NCBI RefSeq assembly: GCF_026652115.1 | Contig: NZ_JAPPSQ010000018.1 | Location: 25,958 to 89,957, forward strand | Length of the DNA stretch: 64,000 bases | DNA from: Algoriphagus sp. PAP.12 | Lineage (GTDB): Bacteria; Bacteroidota; Bacteroidia; Cytophagales; Cyclobacteriaceae | Reading direction: 5' to 3' | Shown here: in pieces, positions 1-9,280 of the stretch | Layout: every line of letters begins with the position of its first letter | Position numbering within the stretch: the first letter of the stretch is position 1 | The notes under the pieces: generated by a model | Databases searched by the model: none | The model's input: only the letters and a program-made list of their open reading frames with translations | Told to the model about the DNA's origin: nothing | Made by a program: the position numbers and the translations under genes

Positions 1-1182
1 CTCTTACTGATTTTGAGCTTTTCAATCAGCTCACCGGCACAAAACAAAATTTCAGAGGACAGACTAACCCGTTATGATGAGTTTTTAAATTCTGAAATCG
101 CCGATGGAAAAATCCCTGGGGCCGTAGTTCTGATCTATAAGGATGGCGAAAAAGCCTATGAGAAAGCCTATGGATCAAGTGATATATCAACAGGAAAAGT
201 CATGGAAAAAGAACAAATATTCTTTATCCAGTCTATGACCAAACCCATTGCTACAGTTGCTCTAATGATGCTCTATGAAGAAGGGAAATTCTTCCTTTCG
301 GATCCCGTAGAGCAATACCTTCCTGAATTTCAAAATCTAAGAGTTCTGAAAAACCCAGAAGATGGGAAAGACGGCGATACCGAGCCTGCCAAACAAAAAA
401 TCACGATAGCTCAAGTATTAAGCCATACGGCAGGCTTTTCTCATGGGTTGGGTCCAAGCAAGCAGGAAGAAGATGTGCGAAACGCACTTTATATGCAACC
501 CCAAGAGAATATTGAATCGCGCGTTAAATCTTTGGCGAGCATCCCTCTTTTAGGTCAGCCGGGAGAACAATGGTACTATTCTGCTTCGCCGGATATTGCA
601 GTGCGCCTAGTTGAAGTGTTTTCAAATATGCCTTATGATCAATATCTACAGAAAAAGATTTTAGATCCACTAGGAATGAAAGACACTGGCTACAACCTAA
701 CTGAAGAGCAAGCCAAGAGATTGGTAGCCCTTCATGGACATACTGAAGATGGAAAATTGGTCAAAATGCCAAACCAACCAACAACGAAAGGAAACACGGT
801 ATTTGGAGGAACACACGGCTTATTTTCAACCGCCCAAGACTATTCGATTTTTGCCAGAATGCTTTTGAATGGAGGAAGCTGGAATGGACAACAATTCTTG
901 AGTCCCAAGACCATTGATTTGATGACCAGAAATCATATTGAAGGTTTGGAATATGATCCGGGATATGGTTTCGGATTGGGTTTTGGAATTTTGGTAGATA
1001 TAGCGGAAGCAGATATTATTGGATCTGAAGGACAATATTTCTGGAGCGGAGCCTATTGCACCTATTTTTTCATCGACCCCAAAGAGAATATGGTTTCATT
1101 CCTGATGACCCAGTACAATCAGTACAGCAACTTCTATTCGAATAAAATGAGACAAATGGTTTATCAAGCTATTGTCAAATAA
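1..1182 (+). CDS. Exported serine hydrolase, beta-lactamase class C fold (5' end cut by window)
   Basis: This is the 3' part of a gene whose start lies before the window. The frame is open from base 1 and reads a hydrophobic stretch (LLLILSFSIS) ending in an AQ-like cleavage site, so the first visible residues are the end of a signal peptide. The rest is a serine beta-lactamase-like hydrolase of the class C / esterase group. The nucleophile motif SMTK lies about 65 residues after the presumed mature start, HTAG follows about 70 residues later, and a WYYS motif stands where class C enzymes have Y-x-N. The family includes esterases, peptidases and beta-lactamases, so the substrate cannot be named. 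A TTG at base 13 could be read as a start, but that would discard the signal peptide. The gene ends at a bidirectional hairpin shared with the convergent aguA. Confidence 0.85.
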   Translation, partial: LLLILSFSISSPAQNKISEDRLTRYDEFLNSEIADGKIPGAVVLIYKDGEKAYEKAYGSSDISTGKVMEKEQIFFIQSMTKPIATVALMMLYEEGKFFLSDPVEQYLPEFQNLRVLKNPEDGKDGDTEPAKQKITIAQVLSHTAGFSHGLGPSKQEEDVRNALYMQPQENIESRVKSLASIPLLGQPGEQWYYSASPDIAVRLVEVFSNMPYDQYLQKKILDPLGMKDTGYNLTEEQAKRLVALHGHTEDGKLVKMPNQPTTKGNTVFGGTHGLFSTAQDYSIFARMLLNGGSWNGQQFLSPKTIDLMTRNHIEGLEYDPGYGFGLGFGILVDIAEADIIGSEGQYFWSGAYCTYFFIDPKENMVSFLMTQYNQYSNFYSNKMRQMVYQAIVK

Positions 1183-1185
1183 AAA

Positions 1186-1212
1186 AGAGGCCCGTAAAAT
1201 TACGGGCCTTAT
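1186..1212. terminator. Bidirectional hairpin terminator
   Basis: A near-perfect inverted repeat (aggcccgta, loop aaat, tacgggcct; arms 1188-1196 and 1201-1209) lies between two convergent stop codons. An A-run before it and a T-rich stretch after it suit termination on both strands. Confidence 0.8.
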
Positions 1213-1219
1213 TTATGTT

Positions 1220-2293
1220 TTAGACTTTCGGTTCCTGCTGACTTAGGCAGTGGAAACTTCCTAGTCCCCAAATAATATCCGTAGAATCAATTCCCACCAC
1301 TTTTCTATCAGGGAAACAACCTGAAAGGATATCCAAAGCCCTCTGATCATTTTTATCTCTGAAAACTGGAACTACTACTACATCATTTCCAATATAAAAA
1401 TTGGCATAGGACGCAGGAAGTCTTTGGCCTTCCCAAACAACTGGTCCTGGCATCGGCAATTCCACAATATTCAAAGGCTTCCCATCCTGGAGTTTCATTT
1501 GTTCCAGCATCTCAAGATTTTCCTTTAGGATATCATAGTTCTCATCTCCTTTGTGATCTTCTATGACAGTTACAACTGTTTCCTCATTGACAAAACGAGT
1601 GATATCATCAATATGTCCATCCGTATCGTCACCCACAATACCGTCACCAACCCAAAGGATATGGCTGACCCCATAAAAATCACACAGATACTTTTCGATC
1701 TGAGACTGATTCAAATGTGGGTTTCGGTTCTGATTTAGCAAACAGGCTTTGGATGTCAAAAGAGTCCCTTTTCCATTAAATTCCACAGACCCTCCTTCCA
1801 TGACGATTCCCGGTTTGAAGCAAGGAATGCCCAACTCTCCGGCTATTCGAATAGGAATCTGGTTATCCAAATCATGAGGTGGATACTTTTCACCCCAAGC
1901 ATTGTAATTCCACTTAACCAAAGCCTTTTTAACTTCAGCTTTCGGGTTAATCAAAAATGCAGGACCATGATCTCTGCACCAAGCATCATTAGTAGGGAAG
2001 AAATAAAAAGAGATCTTGCTTAAATCCACTCCTGCTTTATCCAAATGTCCCAAAGCAAAATTCTGCATTGCCTCATCAGCAACATTAATATTTACTTTTT
2101 GACCTTGAGAAACCTCTTTGATAAACTGAGAATAAGGTGCGTAAATGGAATCGATTTTCCCCGGCCAAGACTCCTCTTTATGTGGCCAACTTAACCACAT
2201 GGATTCTTGAGGAGCAAATTCCGCGGGGAAATAATAACCCAATTCAGCTGGAGTAGCTGCTCCAGTTTCAGCCAATTTGAAAATATCTTTCAT
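1220..2293 (-). CDS. aguA: Agmatine deiminase
   Basis: The product hydrolyses agmatine to N-carbamoylputrescine and ammonia, the first step of the agmatine route to putrescine. It belongs to the peptidyl-arginine deiminase-like family. Visible motifs are ESMWLSWPH (res 30-38), NDAWCRDHGP (102-111), EGGS (167-170), GDDTDGHIDD (221-230) and the C-terminal GSFHC with the presumed catalytic Cys349. The length of 357 residues is normal for the family. I chose the ATG at 2293; a TTG one codon upstream abuts the aguB stop and is less likely. The stop codon of aguB lies three bases upstream of this ATG, so the two are probably translated from one message with aguB first. No signal peptide is seen, so the enzyme is cytoplasmic. 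Confidence 0.93.
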   Translation of the reverse strand: MKDIFKLAETGAATPAELGYYFPAEFAPQESMWLSWPHKEESWPGKIDSIYAPYSQFIKEVSQGQKVNINVADEAMQNFALGHLDKAGVDLSKISFYFFPTNDAWCRDHGPAFLINPKAEVKKALVKWNYNAWGEKYPPHDLDNQIPIRIAGELGIPCFKPGIVMEGGSVEFNGKGTLLTSKACLLNQNRNPHLNQSQIEKYLCDFYGVSHILWVGDGIVGDDTDGHIDDITRFVNEETVVTVIEDHKGDENYDILKENLEMLEQMKLQDGKPLNIVELPMPGPVVWEGQRLPASYANFYIGNDVVVVPVFRDKNDQRALDILSGCFPDRKVVGIDSTDIIWGLGSFHCLSQQEPKV

Positions 2294-2296
2294 CAA

Positions 2297-3172
2297 TTAA
2301 TCTTCGTCGAGGAAACGCTTGGTAATAGGTTCGTAAGAATCAATTCTTCTGTCACGAAGGAATGGCCAGTGGGTTCTGTATCGATCCGAACCTGTTAGAT
2401 CCAATTCTTCTACGTGAATTTCTTCCTCCAAATGAGGCGCTTTGTAAACGACTCTACCAAATGGATTGGCTACAAATGAACCACCCCAGAACTGCATTTC
2501 CGCTTCTTCACCTGTTCTGTTGACAGAAACTACCGGAATACCATTGGCAACGGCATGAGAACGTTGAATCGTCTGCCAAGCTCCATACTGCTCCTCATTG
2601 GTCGCATCATCCTGAGATTTGGCCCAACCGATTGCCGTAGGGTAAACCAAGAAATCAGCACCTTTCAAAGCTGTGATTCGAGCTGCTTCAGGATACCACT
2701 GATCCCAGCAGATCAACACACCAATAGTAGCAAATTTGGTTTTGAATACTTTGTAGCCCAAGTCTCCAGGTGTAAAGTAGAATTTCTCATAATATCCCGG
2801 ATCATCAGGGATATGCATCTTGCGGTATTTACCCAAATAGCTTCCATCTGCATCCAAAACAGCCGTCGTATTATGATACAATCCTTCAGCACGCTTTTCG
2901 AAAAGAGAAGCGACGATTACCACTCCCAATTCTTTGGCGATTTCCCCAAGAGTATCGGTTGAAGGACCAGGAATGGCTTCAGCCAAATTGAAGTTTTCAT
3001 AATCCTCCACATCACAGAAGTAAAGAGACCTAAAAAGTTCCTGCAGGACAACTACCTGAGCGCCTTTAGCGGCTGCCTCACGAATACCTACAATTGTTTT
3101 CTTCATGTTTTCGGCCACATCCCCAGAGCAACTGAGTTGAACCAGACCTACTTTGACGTTTTTATTTGCCAC
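2297..3172 (-). CDS. aguB: N-carbamoylputrescine amidase
   Basis: This nitrilase-superfamily enzyme converts N-carbamoylputrescine to putrescine, CO2 and ammonia, completing the pathway begun by the adjacent AguA. The Glu-Lys-Cys triad is visible: E45 in LQELF, K118 in YRKMHIPDDP and C155 in LICWDQWYPE. The C-terminal part (THWPFLRDRRIDSY) is typical of the carbamoylputrescine amidase branch. The start is a GTG at 3172; no ATG fits, because the first beta strand (VKVGLVQLS) begins immediately after it. The 291-residue length is normal. It is first in a two-gene operon with aguA, with no intergenic space. Other nitrilases such as beta-ureidopropionase are less likely given the partner. Confidence 0.93.
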   Translation of the reverse strand: MANKNVKVGLVQLSCSGDVAENMKKTIVGIREAAAKGAQVVVLQELFRSLYFCDVEDYENFNLAEAIPGPSTDTLGEIAKELGVVIVASLFEKRAEGLYHNTTAVLDADGSYLGKYRKMHIPDDPGYYEKFYFTPGDLGYKVFKTKFATIGVLICWDQWYPEAARITALKGADFLVYPTAIGWAKSQDDATNEEQYGAWQTIQRSHAVANGIPVVSVNRTGEEAEMQFWGGSFVANPFGRVVYKAPHLEEEIHVEELDLTGSDRYRTHWPFLRDRRIDSYEPITKRFLDED

Positions 3173-3435
3173 GGCTTTTGGTTTTGAATGAGTCGGTAAA
3201 GTTACAGGAGAAGAAAGGGATTGACAAATGAGATTTTGGATTGAAAAATGAAAGATTGAAAAATTTGAAAATTAGCAAGGAGATTATTTAAAGACTAAGT
3301 CAGAAGTCTTTAAAATTTGAGGATTCTTTTTAGTTTTTCCACTATTAAATGGTGAAAAGACATTTCATTTTCATATCAAATCAATTCCAATAATTCTTTG
3401 ATTTTTATTAGTTTAGGAAGCTATAATTCAAGCCC

Positions 3436-5433
3436 ATGAAAAAAAAGTCAATAATCTTTTTAATCCTCCTTTTTTGGACTTTTCGCCTCCAGTCTCAAAC
3501 GATAACTTTTCCAATCCAAATGGATTCTCAGGCCTTCAAAGACTCTTTGATAACCCTTTTTAATTATCCTGTAAAGCCAAAATCACCAGAAGGCTTTTCC
3601 GGTCAGCTCTTTGCAAGATTTCCTTGGGTCAAAACAATTGACAATCATCCTAGATACCATCTTTCTTTCAGTTTTGAAGAGGATGACCTATTAGCCGGAT
3701 ATGGTCATCTCAATAGCATCCAAATAAGCAGTGTAAATAGTGTAAATGGAAGAACTCTGGGAGATTATGCCACCATTACCTTACCTTTTGAGTCCTTCAA
3801 TACTGGAGATGTTTATACAGTATCTGAACTCGATAGTAAAAGTGGCTATCGCAAAATAAACACTTTGGACTATGGCTATTACCGAAAGCATTATTTCCTT
3901 CCGGATGGCTATGATAAGGCAGGAATTATCTTCCAAGTGGTCAAAGAAGACCCCAAAGAATACAGGTCCGTCACCAGACCGGATGGCGCCAAGTTTGACA
4001 AAGATGGCGGTGACGTAATCAGCGGATATATTATCCGAAAAATTGTGAGAGAGGATTATGATGAAGAAAGCAATCTGGATTTTTCAGAGAAAGACTGGAA
4101 GCGATTGGATGCTTTGCAGCGAAGCTATTTCGCAAATTACTTTTTTAACAAACACATCGATTACTTTGAAAAGTATAGCATTGAACGCGAGATATTAGAA
4201 CCTATAATCGCTGGTAAATCTCTCATCGAAGGTGAAAAAGAACCGGATCTGGATGCAGCTGTTGCAGCCTATCGATTTCAGCAAAAAGTCCCCGAATACT
4301 ATGAGTTACTCAAAGCAGAATACAAGCTATTAGGACCTTTTGGAATTGATGAGGCAAATAATGCGATGGTCAGTTCCACTATTTATCCATGCATTGATGG
4401 CAATTGTATTTATGGGGAAGGGACAGTTGATATGGGCAAAACGACTTATACGGGGACTTTTGCCAACAGCTTTGCAACCACGGGAATAATTACTGAAAAA
4501 AGCTCTGGTATCAAGATTAAGGTCAATTTTCGCCCCGGAAACTCTAAACAATTAGCCAATGGGGAATACATCAGTGATCCAAATCTAACAGCATCTTTCA
4601 TAAGAAAGAACGATAGCATTTATTTTGATGTGGACACTCCTACATTTAGCTATGTTGGCACTACCAAGGGTCTTTCAGGAAGAAGTGGGATTGTAGATGG
4701 AATTCACACCATAAAAAAAGAGACCCATCTAGAAACCTATACCTATAAAAATGGAATAGCTGACAGTAAATCGGCAACCATTAGAGAGCGATCAGTTGGA
4801 GAATTTGAATACACTGGAGCTTTCAAACAATCAGAAGAAGGCGATATTTACCCTTTTGGAGAAGGCAGAGTTGGATTCCCCTATTTTTCGGATGAGACTG
4901 TTCCCATAACCGTTACCAGTACCCTATTTGAGGCAATTCAGGAATCCCCAGAAGCAATGGAATTATTGGTAGGGATCTTTGCAAAACAAAAAGAAATAAA
5001 TACTCCCTATTTAAAGAAATGGCACCAACAATACCTCAGTTTAGTTGAAGCCAACAGATATGAAACAATTCAAAAACTTTCTGACGAAGAGTTGATTCAA
5101 TATGTTTTCATGGAAAATGAAAAAAAATTTAAATACTTAAATCTCGCCCGCGGAAACTTATCCGAATTAATTAATCGGGATTGGATCAGAGAATATGACT
5201 CCTGGACCATCATGCTCATCAATAAGAAAGACGGACCTTCTTCCTTTTGCTTGAAAACCCAAACCGGAGGAATCGCTCAAGTCAAATATACTTATGATGA
5301 AAAATGTGTCAATTTTGAAAAAAGAGGAGATGTAATGGAACTCAACCTCAAAGTTTTGAGTAAAGGCCGCACTCTAATTAAACTTATCTGTGATGATTGC
5401 AATGTGGATGATTATTATGCAATCGCGTATTAA
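3436..5433 (+). CDS. Exported protein of unknown function, first of a pair
   Basis: I do not recognise this 665-residue protein. The N-terminus is a clear signal peptide (MKKKSIIFLILLFWTFRLQS, then QTIT), so it is exported to the periplasm or surface. The first half has mixed alpha/beta character with charged helical stretches around residues 210-300. The middle (about 305-500) is rich in glycine, threonine and aromatic residues in short beta-like strands (GEGTVDMGKTTYTGTF; later GEFEYTGAFKQ), recalling MORN-like repeats, but I cannot call a domain. The last 150 residues are more polar and contain several cysteines (FCLK, KCVNF, CDDCNVDD). The next gene starts 11 bases after its stop, so the two are probably co-transcribed. 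No terminator is visible between them. Confidence 0.6.
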   Translation: MKKKSIIFLILLFWTFRLQSQTITFPIQMDSQAFKDSLITLFNYPVKPKSPEGFSGQLFARFPWVKTIDNHPRYHLSFSFEEDDLLAGYGHLNSIQISSVNSVNGRTLGDYATITLPFESFNTGDVYTVSELDSKSGYRKINTLDYGYYRKHYFLPDGYDKAGIIFQVVKEDPKEYRSVTRPDGAKFDKDGGDVISGYIIRKIVREDYDEESNLDFSEKDWKRLDALQRSYFANYFFNKHIDYFEKYSIEREILEPIIAGKSLIEGEKEPDLDAAVAAYRFQQKVPEYYELLKAEYKLLGPFGIDEANNAMVSSTIYPCIDGNCIYGEGTVDMGKTTYTGTFANSFATTGIITEKSSGIKIKVNFRPGNSKQLANGEYISDPNLTASFIRKNDSIYFDVDTPTFSYVGTTKGLSGRSGIVDGIHTIKKETHLETYTYKNGIADSKSATIRERSVGEFEYTGAFKQSEEGDIYPFGEGRVGFPYFSDETVPITVTSTLFEAIQESPEAMELLVGIFAKQKEINTPYLKKWHQQYLSLVEANRYETIQKLSDEELIQYVFMENEKKFKYLNLARGNLSELINRDWIREYDSWTIMLINKKDGPSSFCLKTQTGGIAQVKYTYDEKCVNFEKRGDVMELNLKVLSKGRTLIKLICDDCNVDDYYAIAY

Positions 5434-5444
5434 GCAAACAGTCC

Positions 5445-6278
5445 ATGGTTATTAGATTTTTCCTTATCCTTTTACTTATTCCCCTATTTGCCCAAAGTCA
5501 AATTCATCCTCTTCAAATACCAAATAGGAAACCCAATTCCGAGACTGGTACCGCATTTATGACTCGAATGATTCCCTTATCAATGGAAGAGCGGGAGGAA
5601 GAAATCTACAAAGCTTTGGCAGAAGGGAATTTGCCTGATTTCCTGAGAAAACCCATTCAATTAAAAGCCCCTTTTGAGGATGCAAATGGTGGAATTCATG
5701 AAGTAATCTATGAGGTCATGCCGGATTATTTAGCTGTTGGTTCTAGTGATGACTTTTGCCGAATTCCCATGAACCCACATACCGCACAACGGATTGCTAA
5801 CGTATTCGGGGCCTCGTTAATCACTGCCAAAATCAGCGACCATATTTATGAGAATGCTGAGGTGAAGCTGGATCCATTTTTCTACAAACCAGTTGGCAGA
5901 GAAAATGAAAGCATTGAAAAATTCATCCTTCACAATGAACAAATTGAGAAACAAATAGCTGAAGAAAATGAAAAAAATGGGCCGCTAATCGCAGGAATAA
6001 AAAAAGATGTCATCCTCTCCTATCATTTGAAAGATCTTCCTGAAAAGGTGGTGATTTACGGTTGGCACAAGTTGGATGGGAATCCCATACAGCCTGTTTA
6101 CAATGGACATGTGGATTGGTATGTCGATTACAGTCATGGTATCCGGCTGATGAATAATAAAGTGATTTTAGATGGAGAGGTAGTTTCAGTAGCCCAAATT
6201 CTAAGTGACCCAATTTTATTCAAATTGTTAAGCAATGAGGATCAACCAATGGAGCAAACGGAATATCTAGAAAACTAG
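5445..6278 (+). CDS. Exported protein of unknown function, second of a pair
   Basis: The 277-residue product begins with a signal peptide (MVIRFFLILLLIPLFAQSQ). No catalytic family is recognised with certainty. Distinctive segments are FMTRMIPLSMEEREEEIY (res 39-56), GNLPDFLRKP, PDYLAVGSSDDFCRIPM and, near the end, a tryptophan/tyrosine-rich block VDWYVDYSHGIRLM. The combination resembles conserved exported proteins of unknown role that I recall from several bacterial phyla, but this is memory and not a search. The histidine/aspartate-rich DYSHG block is a candidate active or ligand site. It lies 11 bases downstream of the 665-residue exported gene, so a joint role is plausible. No signal for export beyond the Sec peptide is seen. 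Confidence 0.6.
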   Translation: MVIRFFLILLLIPLFAQSQIHPLQIPNRKPNSETGTAFMTRMIPLSMEEREEEIYKALAEGNLPDFLRKPIQLKAPFEDANGGIHEVIYEVMPDYLAVGSSDDFCRIPMNPHTAQRIANVFGASLITAKISDHIYENAEVKLDPFFYKPVGRENESIEKFILHNEQIEKQIAEENEKNGPLIAGIKKDVILSYHLKDLPEKVVIYGWHKLDGNPIQPVYNGHVDWYVDYSHGIRLMNNKVILDGEVVSVAQILSDPILFKLLSNEDQPMEQTEYLEN

Positions 6279-6376
6279 ATGGTTGCGATTAATTATTGTT
6301 AATTCAATTTCCAGAATCCCTCATTTTCCTTTAATTCAATCAAAATTCAGGATAGCCATCCTATCAACTCGGCCTC

Positions 6377-7006
6377 ATGCTTTTGATTTCCAACTTTTCT
6401 AAAAAATACCCCAGTGGATTTGAAGTTCAGATTGACACTTTGAAGTTGGAATCAGGGATACATTTTATCCATGGAGCTAATGGTTCAGGGAAATCTACAC
6501 TCCTAAAAGCCTTGGCTGGTATCCATCCATTTCAGGGAAAAATCGAATTGAATGGAACTGATTTGGGAGAAAAACCCCTGGAATATCGGGCGACCATAGG
6601 ATATGCAGAAGCGGAGCCTCAATTCCCTGATTTTTTGAGTTTAGATGATTTGATTCAAGTAGTCGCTAAAGCAAAAAATGCAAATCAAGAAGAAATCAAT
6701 CTGTTGAAAAGTACCTTTGGAGCTGATTCATTTTCAGGCTTTCCTGTTGGAACATTCTCATCCGGAATGCTCAAAAAATCTGCTTTGATTTTGGCCTTTT
6801 TAGGTAAACCCCAGTTGGTGATTTTGGATGAACCATTTACCACCATTGATACCCAAACTCAACATCAATTGACAGAAATGATCAAAAATCTGGCAGCACA
6901 AGGTGTTACTTTCTTAATTACTTCACATCAGAATAGCCCCATTGCTAACTTGCCTATCCAAGGTATATTTAAGATGGAATCAGGTAGACTTTCGGAAAAT
7001 GGATAA
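6377..7006 (+). CDS. ABC transporter ATP-binding protein
   Basis: This is a compact 209-residue ABC ATPase that would power a transporter whose membrane part is the next gene. Walker A is GANGSGKST (res 33-41), the signature is FSSGM (127-131), Walker B plus catalytic Glu is LVILDEP (147-153), and the switch His is in ITSHQ (about 184). The length is short, as in single-domain exporters of the CcmA/YhaQ-like size class. The gene overlaps the following membrane-protein gene by 8 bases (start 6999, stop 7006), which indicates translational coupling. The substrate cannot be inferred. Confidence 0.9.
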   Translation: MLLISNFSKKYPSGFEVQIDTLKLESGIHFIHGANGSGKSTLLKALAGIHPFQGKIELNGTDLGEKPLEYRATIGYAEAEPQFPDFLSLDDLIQVVAKAKNANQEEINLLKSTFGADSFSGFPVGTFSSGMLKKSALILAFLGKPQLVILDEPFTTIDTQTQHQLTEMIKNLAAQGVTFLITSHQNSPIANLPIQGIFKMESGRLSENG

Positions 7007-8060
7007 GCTGTTTTTCAAACCCTTCACGATTCCCTTCTACCGAAAAACGCTCGGTTTTTGGGTTTTGATTTTAGTGTTTGGAGGAGTCTTCATGGAAGTC
7101 AAGCAACATATTCTTCTAGCCAAGTTTTTATTCAGAAATCCTTTAGCTTTCAGCATTCTACCACTCAGTTTTCTGGGATTTTCAATTTTTCACTTGAAAA
7201 TCATGAAAGCATTACTCTCTCAAAGAGAATACAAAATATTTCACCAGATAGGACTTTTTAAGCAACGAGACAAATTTCAAATCTGGCTAAAAATCATCTT
7301 GGTCAACCTGGCTTTTTTCCTCTTCTATTTCCTTTTTGTTAGTTTTTATGGAGTTCAAGAAAATGCATGGATCCTCCTTTTAATTTTATGGTTTTCTGTC
7401 ATCTTGGGAATTGGCCTGAATCTTTGGACAATCAATCGAGCTCAAGAAAAACCTATTCCTGAAACCATTCTTAAAAGACCCAAAGTCAACTGGAACCTAC
7501 CACGATTTTCATGGTTGATTTTAGAATTAAGGCAGAATCGGCCTTTACTCTTTCTTCTGACCAAAATTTTAAGTTTAGCCCTTCTAAATGGATTTTTCGT
7601 CTCTTTTGCTTCCGGGGTTTATGATATCCGATGGATGCAGTTTGGAGTACTGGCCACCTCCTTTTTCCAAATCCCAATATTGATGGAAAAGGCAGAATTC
7701 GAACTGATCAAACAAAGTTGGTTTATCAGCATTCCTTTCAGGTCCATTGAAAAATTCTCCTATCATTTTCTTTCGATAATTCTCGTATCCTTTCCAGAAT
7801 TATTGTTTTTAATTTGGAAAGGCGTCTATCCATTTAAGGGCTTAGAATTCCTGAGTTTACCTTTTCTACTTCTAGGAAATCAACTGATTTTGTTAGGAAT
7901 CCAATACTGGAAATTTAGCAGCTCTTACCTTTCCAACTGGTTCATCGCTTCCTTTTTCATACTTTTTCTTAGCGTAATTTTTGGAATTCCTTGGTTTGTG
8001 ATTTGTGGGATATCGCTGGTTTTCTTCTTCTATCAAACACGCTCTCCTTACCATCTTTGA
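6999..8060 (+). CDS. Membrane subunit partner of the upstream ABC ATPase
   Basis: This 353-residue, strongly hydrophobic protein has roughly eight predicted transmembrane stretches and no recognisable catalytic motif. The chosen start is the ATG at 6999, which overlaps the ATPase gene by 8 bases; an in-frame ATG at 6942 would add 19 residues inside the ATPase gene and is unlikely. Its position makes it the probable permease of a two-component ABC transporter. It lacks the clear signature of the ABC2_membrane families, so the assignment rests on coupling and topology. Aromatic-rich helices (for example FLFYFLFVSFYG and LLFLIWKGVYPF) are notable. Confidence 0.7.
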   Translation: MDKLFFKPFTIPFYRKTLGFWVLILVFGGVFMEVKQHILLAKFLFRNPLAFSILPLSFLGFSIFHLKIMKALLSQREYKIFHQIGLFKQRDKFQIWLKIILVNLAFFLFYFLFVSFYGVQENAWILLLILWFSVILGIGLNLWTINRAQEKPIPETILKRPKVNWNLPRFSWLILELRQNRPLLFLLTKILSLALLNGFFVSFASGVYDIRWMQFGVLATSFFQIPILMEKAEFELIKQSWFISIPFRSIEKFSYHFLSIILVSFPELLFLIWKGVYPFKGLEFLSLPFLLLGNQLILLGIQYWKFSSSYLSNWFIASFFILFLSVIFGIPWFVICGISLVFFFYQTRSPYHL

Positions 8061-8153
8061 CCCAGCTCATTCACTTTCAGCGAAACAAGAAAGATCTAAC
8101 ACTTTGTGATTTAAATTCCATAAATTAAAATTTTCAAATAGTTAGACATCAAC

Positions 8154-9242
8154 TTGAGAAAGCACATAGCCAAAATACACCTAATCATAGGCTTAGGCAT
8201 AGGTTTTCTGTTTTTTATCACCGCATTTTCTGGTGCATTATATACATGGGAGCCTGAATTCAGCTACTTCACTTACCATCAAAAGGTAACTAGCGAAGAC
8301 CGCCCTTTTATTTCGATTTCGGATATCAAAAACACTCTGAAAACTGAATTTCCAGAAGGTGATTTTCGTACTGCTTTATTCAGAAATTCCGAAAGTGCAA
8401 TTGAAGTTCTTCTTTATGTCCCGGGCACCTATTATCACGCTTACCTAAACCCCTATTCAGGTGATTTGATCCATTTGCAGGACATGAATAAAGGCTGGAT
8501 CAATTATTTAAAGAAGCTGCATAGAAATTTCCTTTTGGGACCTTTTGGACGAGAGCTTGTTCATTGGGTCACTTTGTTGGCTCTGGTGATGCTTATCTCT
8601 GGATTGGTGGTATGGTGGCCGAGCAAAGGAAAACCTGGAAAACATATGTTCCTCATCAAATGGTCTATTTCACCCAAAAAACTGAATTATGACCTTCATA
8701 ATATCCTTGGATTTTATGCATCATGGATCCTGATTTTCACTATTGGAACAGGAATTTTCTGGGGATTTTCGATAGTTCAAGAGACATTGAAAGGGGTCAG
8801 TGGTGAAAATAAAAAAACTTGGGAAACGCCTATTTCTATCCCTACCTCTACTGATCCAAAAATCGCTAATGATGAAATCTTGAATATGCTTATCCAGGAA
8901 TATCATTCTAAATACACAGATTCAGAGATTAGAGTCAGTATTCCTCACAAATCTGATGAGTCCATCCACCTATCAGTCATCAACCCAAATAAAGGAATCA
9001 ATGCGGTTGATCATTTCCACCATGACCAGTATAACGGAAAGCTTTTATCTGGGAATTTTCAAAGCGGATTAGCTCAAGACAGAAGTACTTTTAGCAAAAT
9101 AAATGGACTAGTTTATGAAGTTCACTTTGGTAGTGTATGGGGACTTCCAGGAAGAATATTGGCCTTTTTGGGTTCTTTGATAGGAGCTTCTTTACCAATT
9201 ACTGGATTTATCGTGTGGTTGAATAAAAAAAAGAGGAATTAG
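8154..9242 (+). CDS. PepSY-associated transmembrane protein
   Basis: This is a 362-residue inner-membrane protein of the PepSY_TM family, which is often found with iron or siderophore uptake and ferric reduction functions. It has an N-terminal helix (HLIIGLGIGFLFFITAFSGALYTWE), two central helices (ELVHWVTLLALVMLISGLVVWWP and LHNILGFYASWILIFTIGTGIFWGF) and a C-terminal helix followed by a KKK tail. Periplasmic PepSY-like segments lie between them. Conserved histidines sit next to the helices (LHRNF, VHWV, DLHN), as expected in this family. Translation must start at the TTG at 8154, because an in-frame TAG lies 13 bases upstream and the first helix begins right after. No TonB receptor is adjacent, so an iron role is only a family-level guess. 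Confidence 0.82.
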   Translation: MRKHIAKIHLIIGLGIGFLFFITAFSGALYTWEPEFSYFTYHQKVTSEDRPFISISDIKNTLKTEFPEGDFRTALFRNSESAIEVLLYVPGTYYHAYLNPYSGDLIHLQDMNKGWINYLKKLHRNFLLGPFGRELVHWVTLLALVMLISGLVVWWPSKGKPGKHMFLIKWSISPKKLNYDLHNILGFYASWILIFTIGTGIFWGFSIVQETLKGVSGENKKTWETPISIPTSTDPKIANDEILNMLIQEYHSKYTDSEIRVSIPHKSDESIHLSVINPNKGINAVDHFHHDQYNGKLLSGNFQSGLAQDRSTFSKINGLVYEVHFGSVWGLPGRILAFLGSLIGASLPITGFIVWLNKKKRN

Positions 9243-9274
9243 CTAGGCCTGCTCCCTAGCAGCAATTATTTTTC
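9242..9274. terminator. Hairpin between convergent genes
   Basis: The inverted repeat gctagg / cctagc (9242-9247 and 9255-9260) is followed by a T-rich stretch. It overlaps the stop of the PepSY gene and precedes the end of the convergent cyclase gene. The stem is short, so confidence is moderate. Confidence 0.5.
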
Positions 9275-9280
9275 AGAAGC

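Noticed and set aside
6942..6998. Upstream ATG for the ABC membrane subunit
   Set aside because: It lies well inside the ATPase gene, and the 8-base overlap start at 6999 is more typical of coupled genes.
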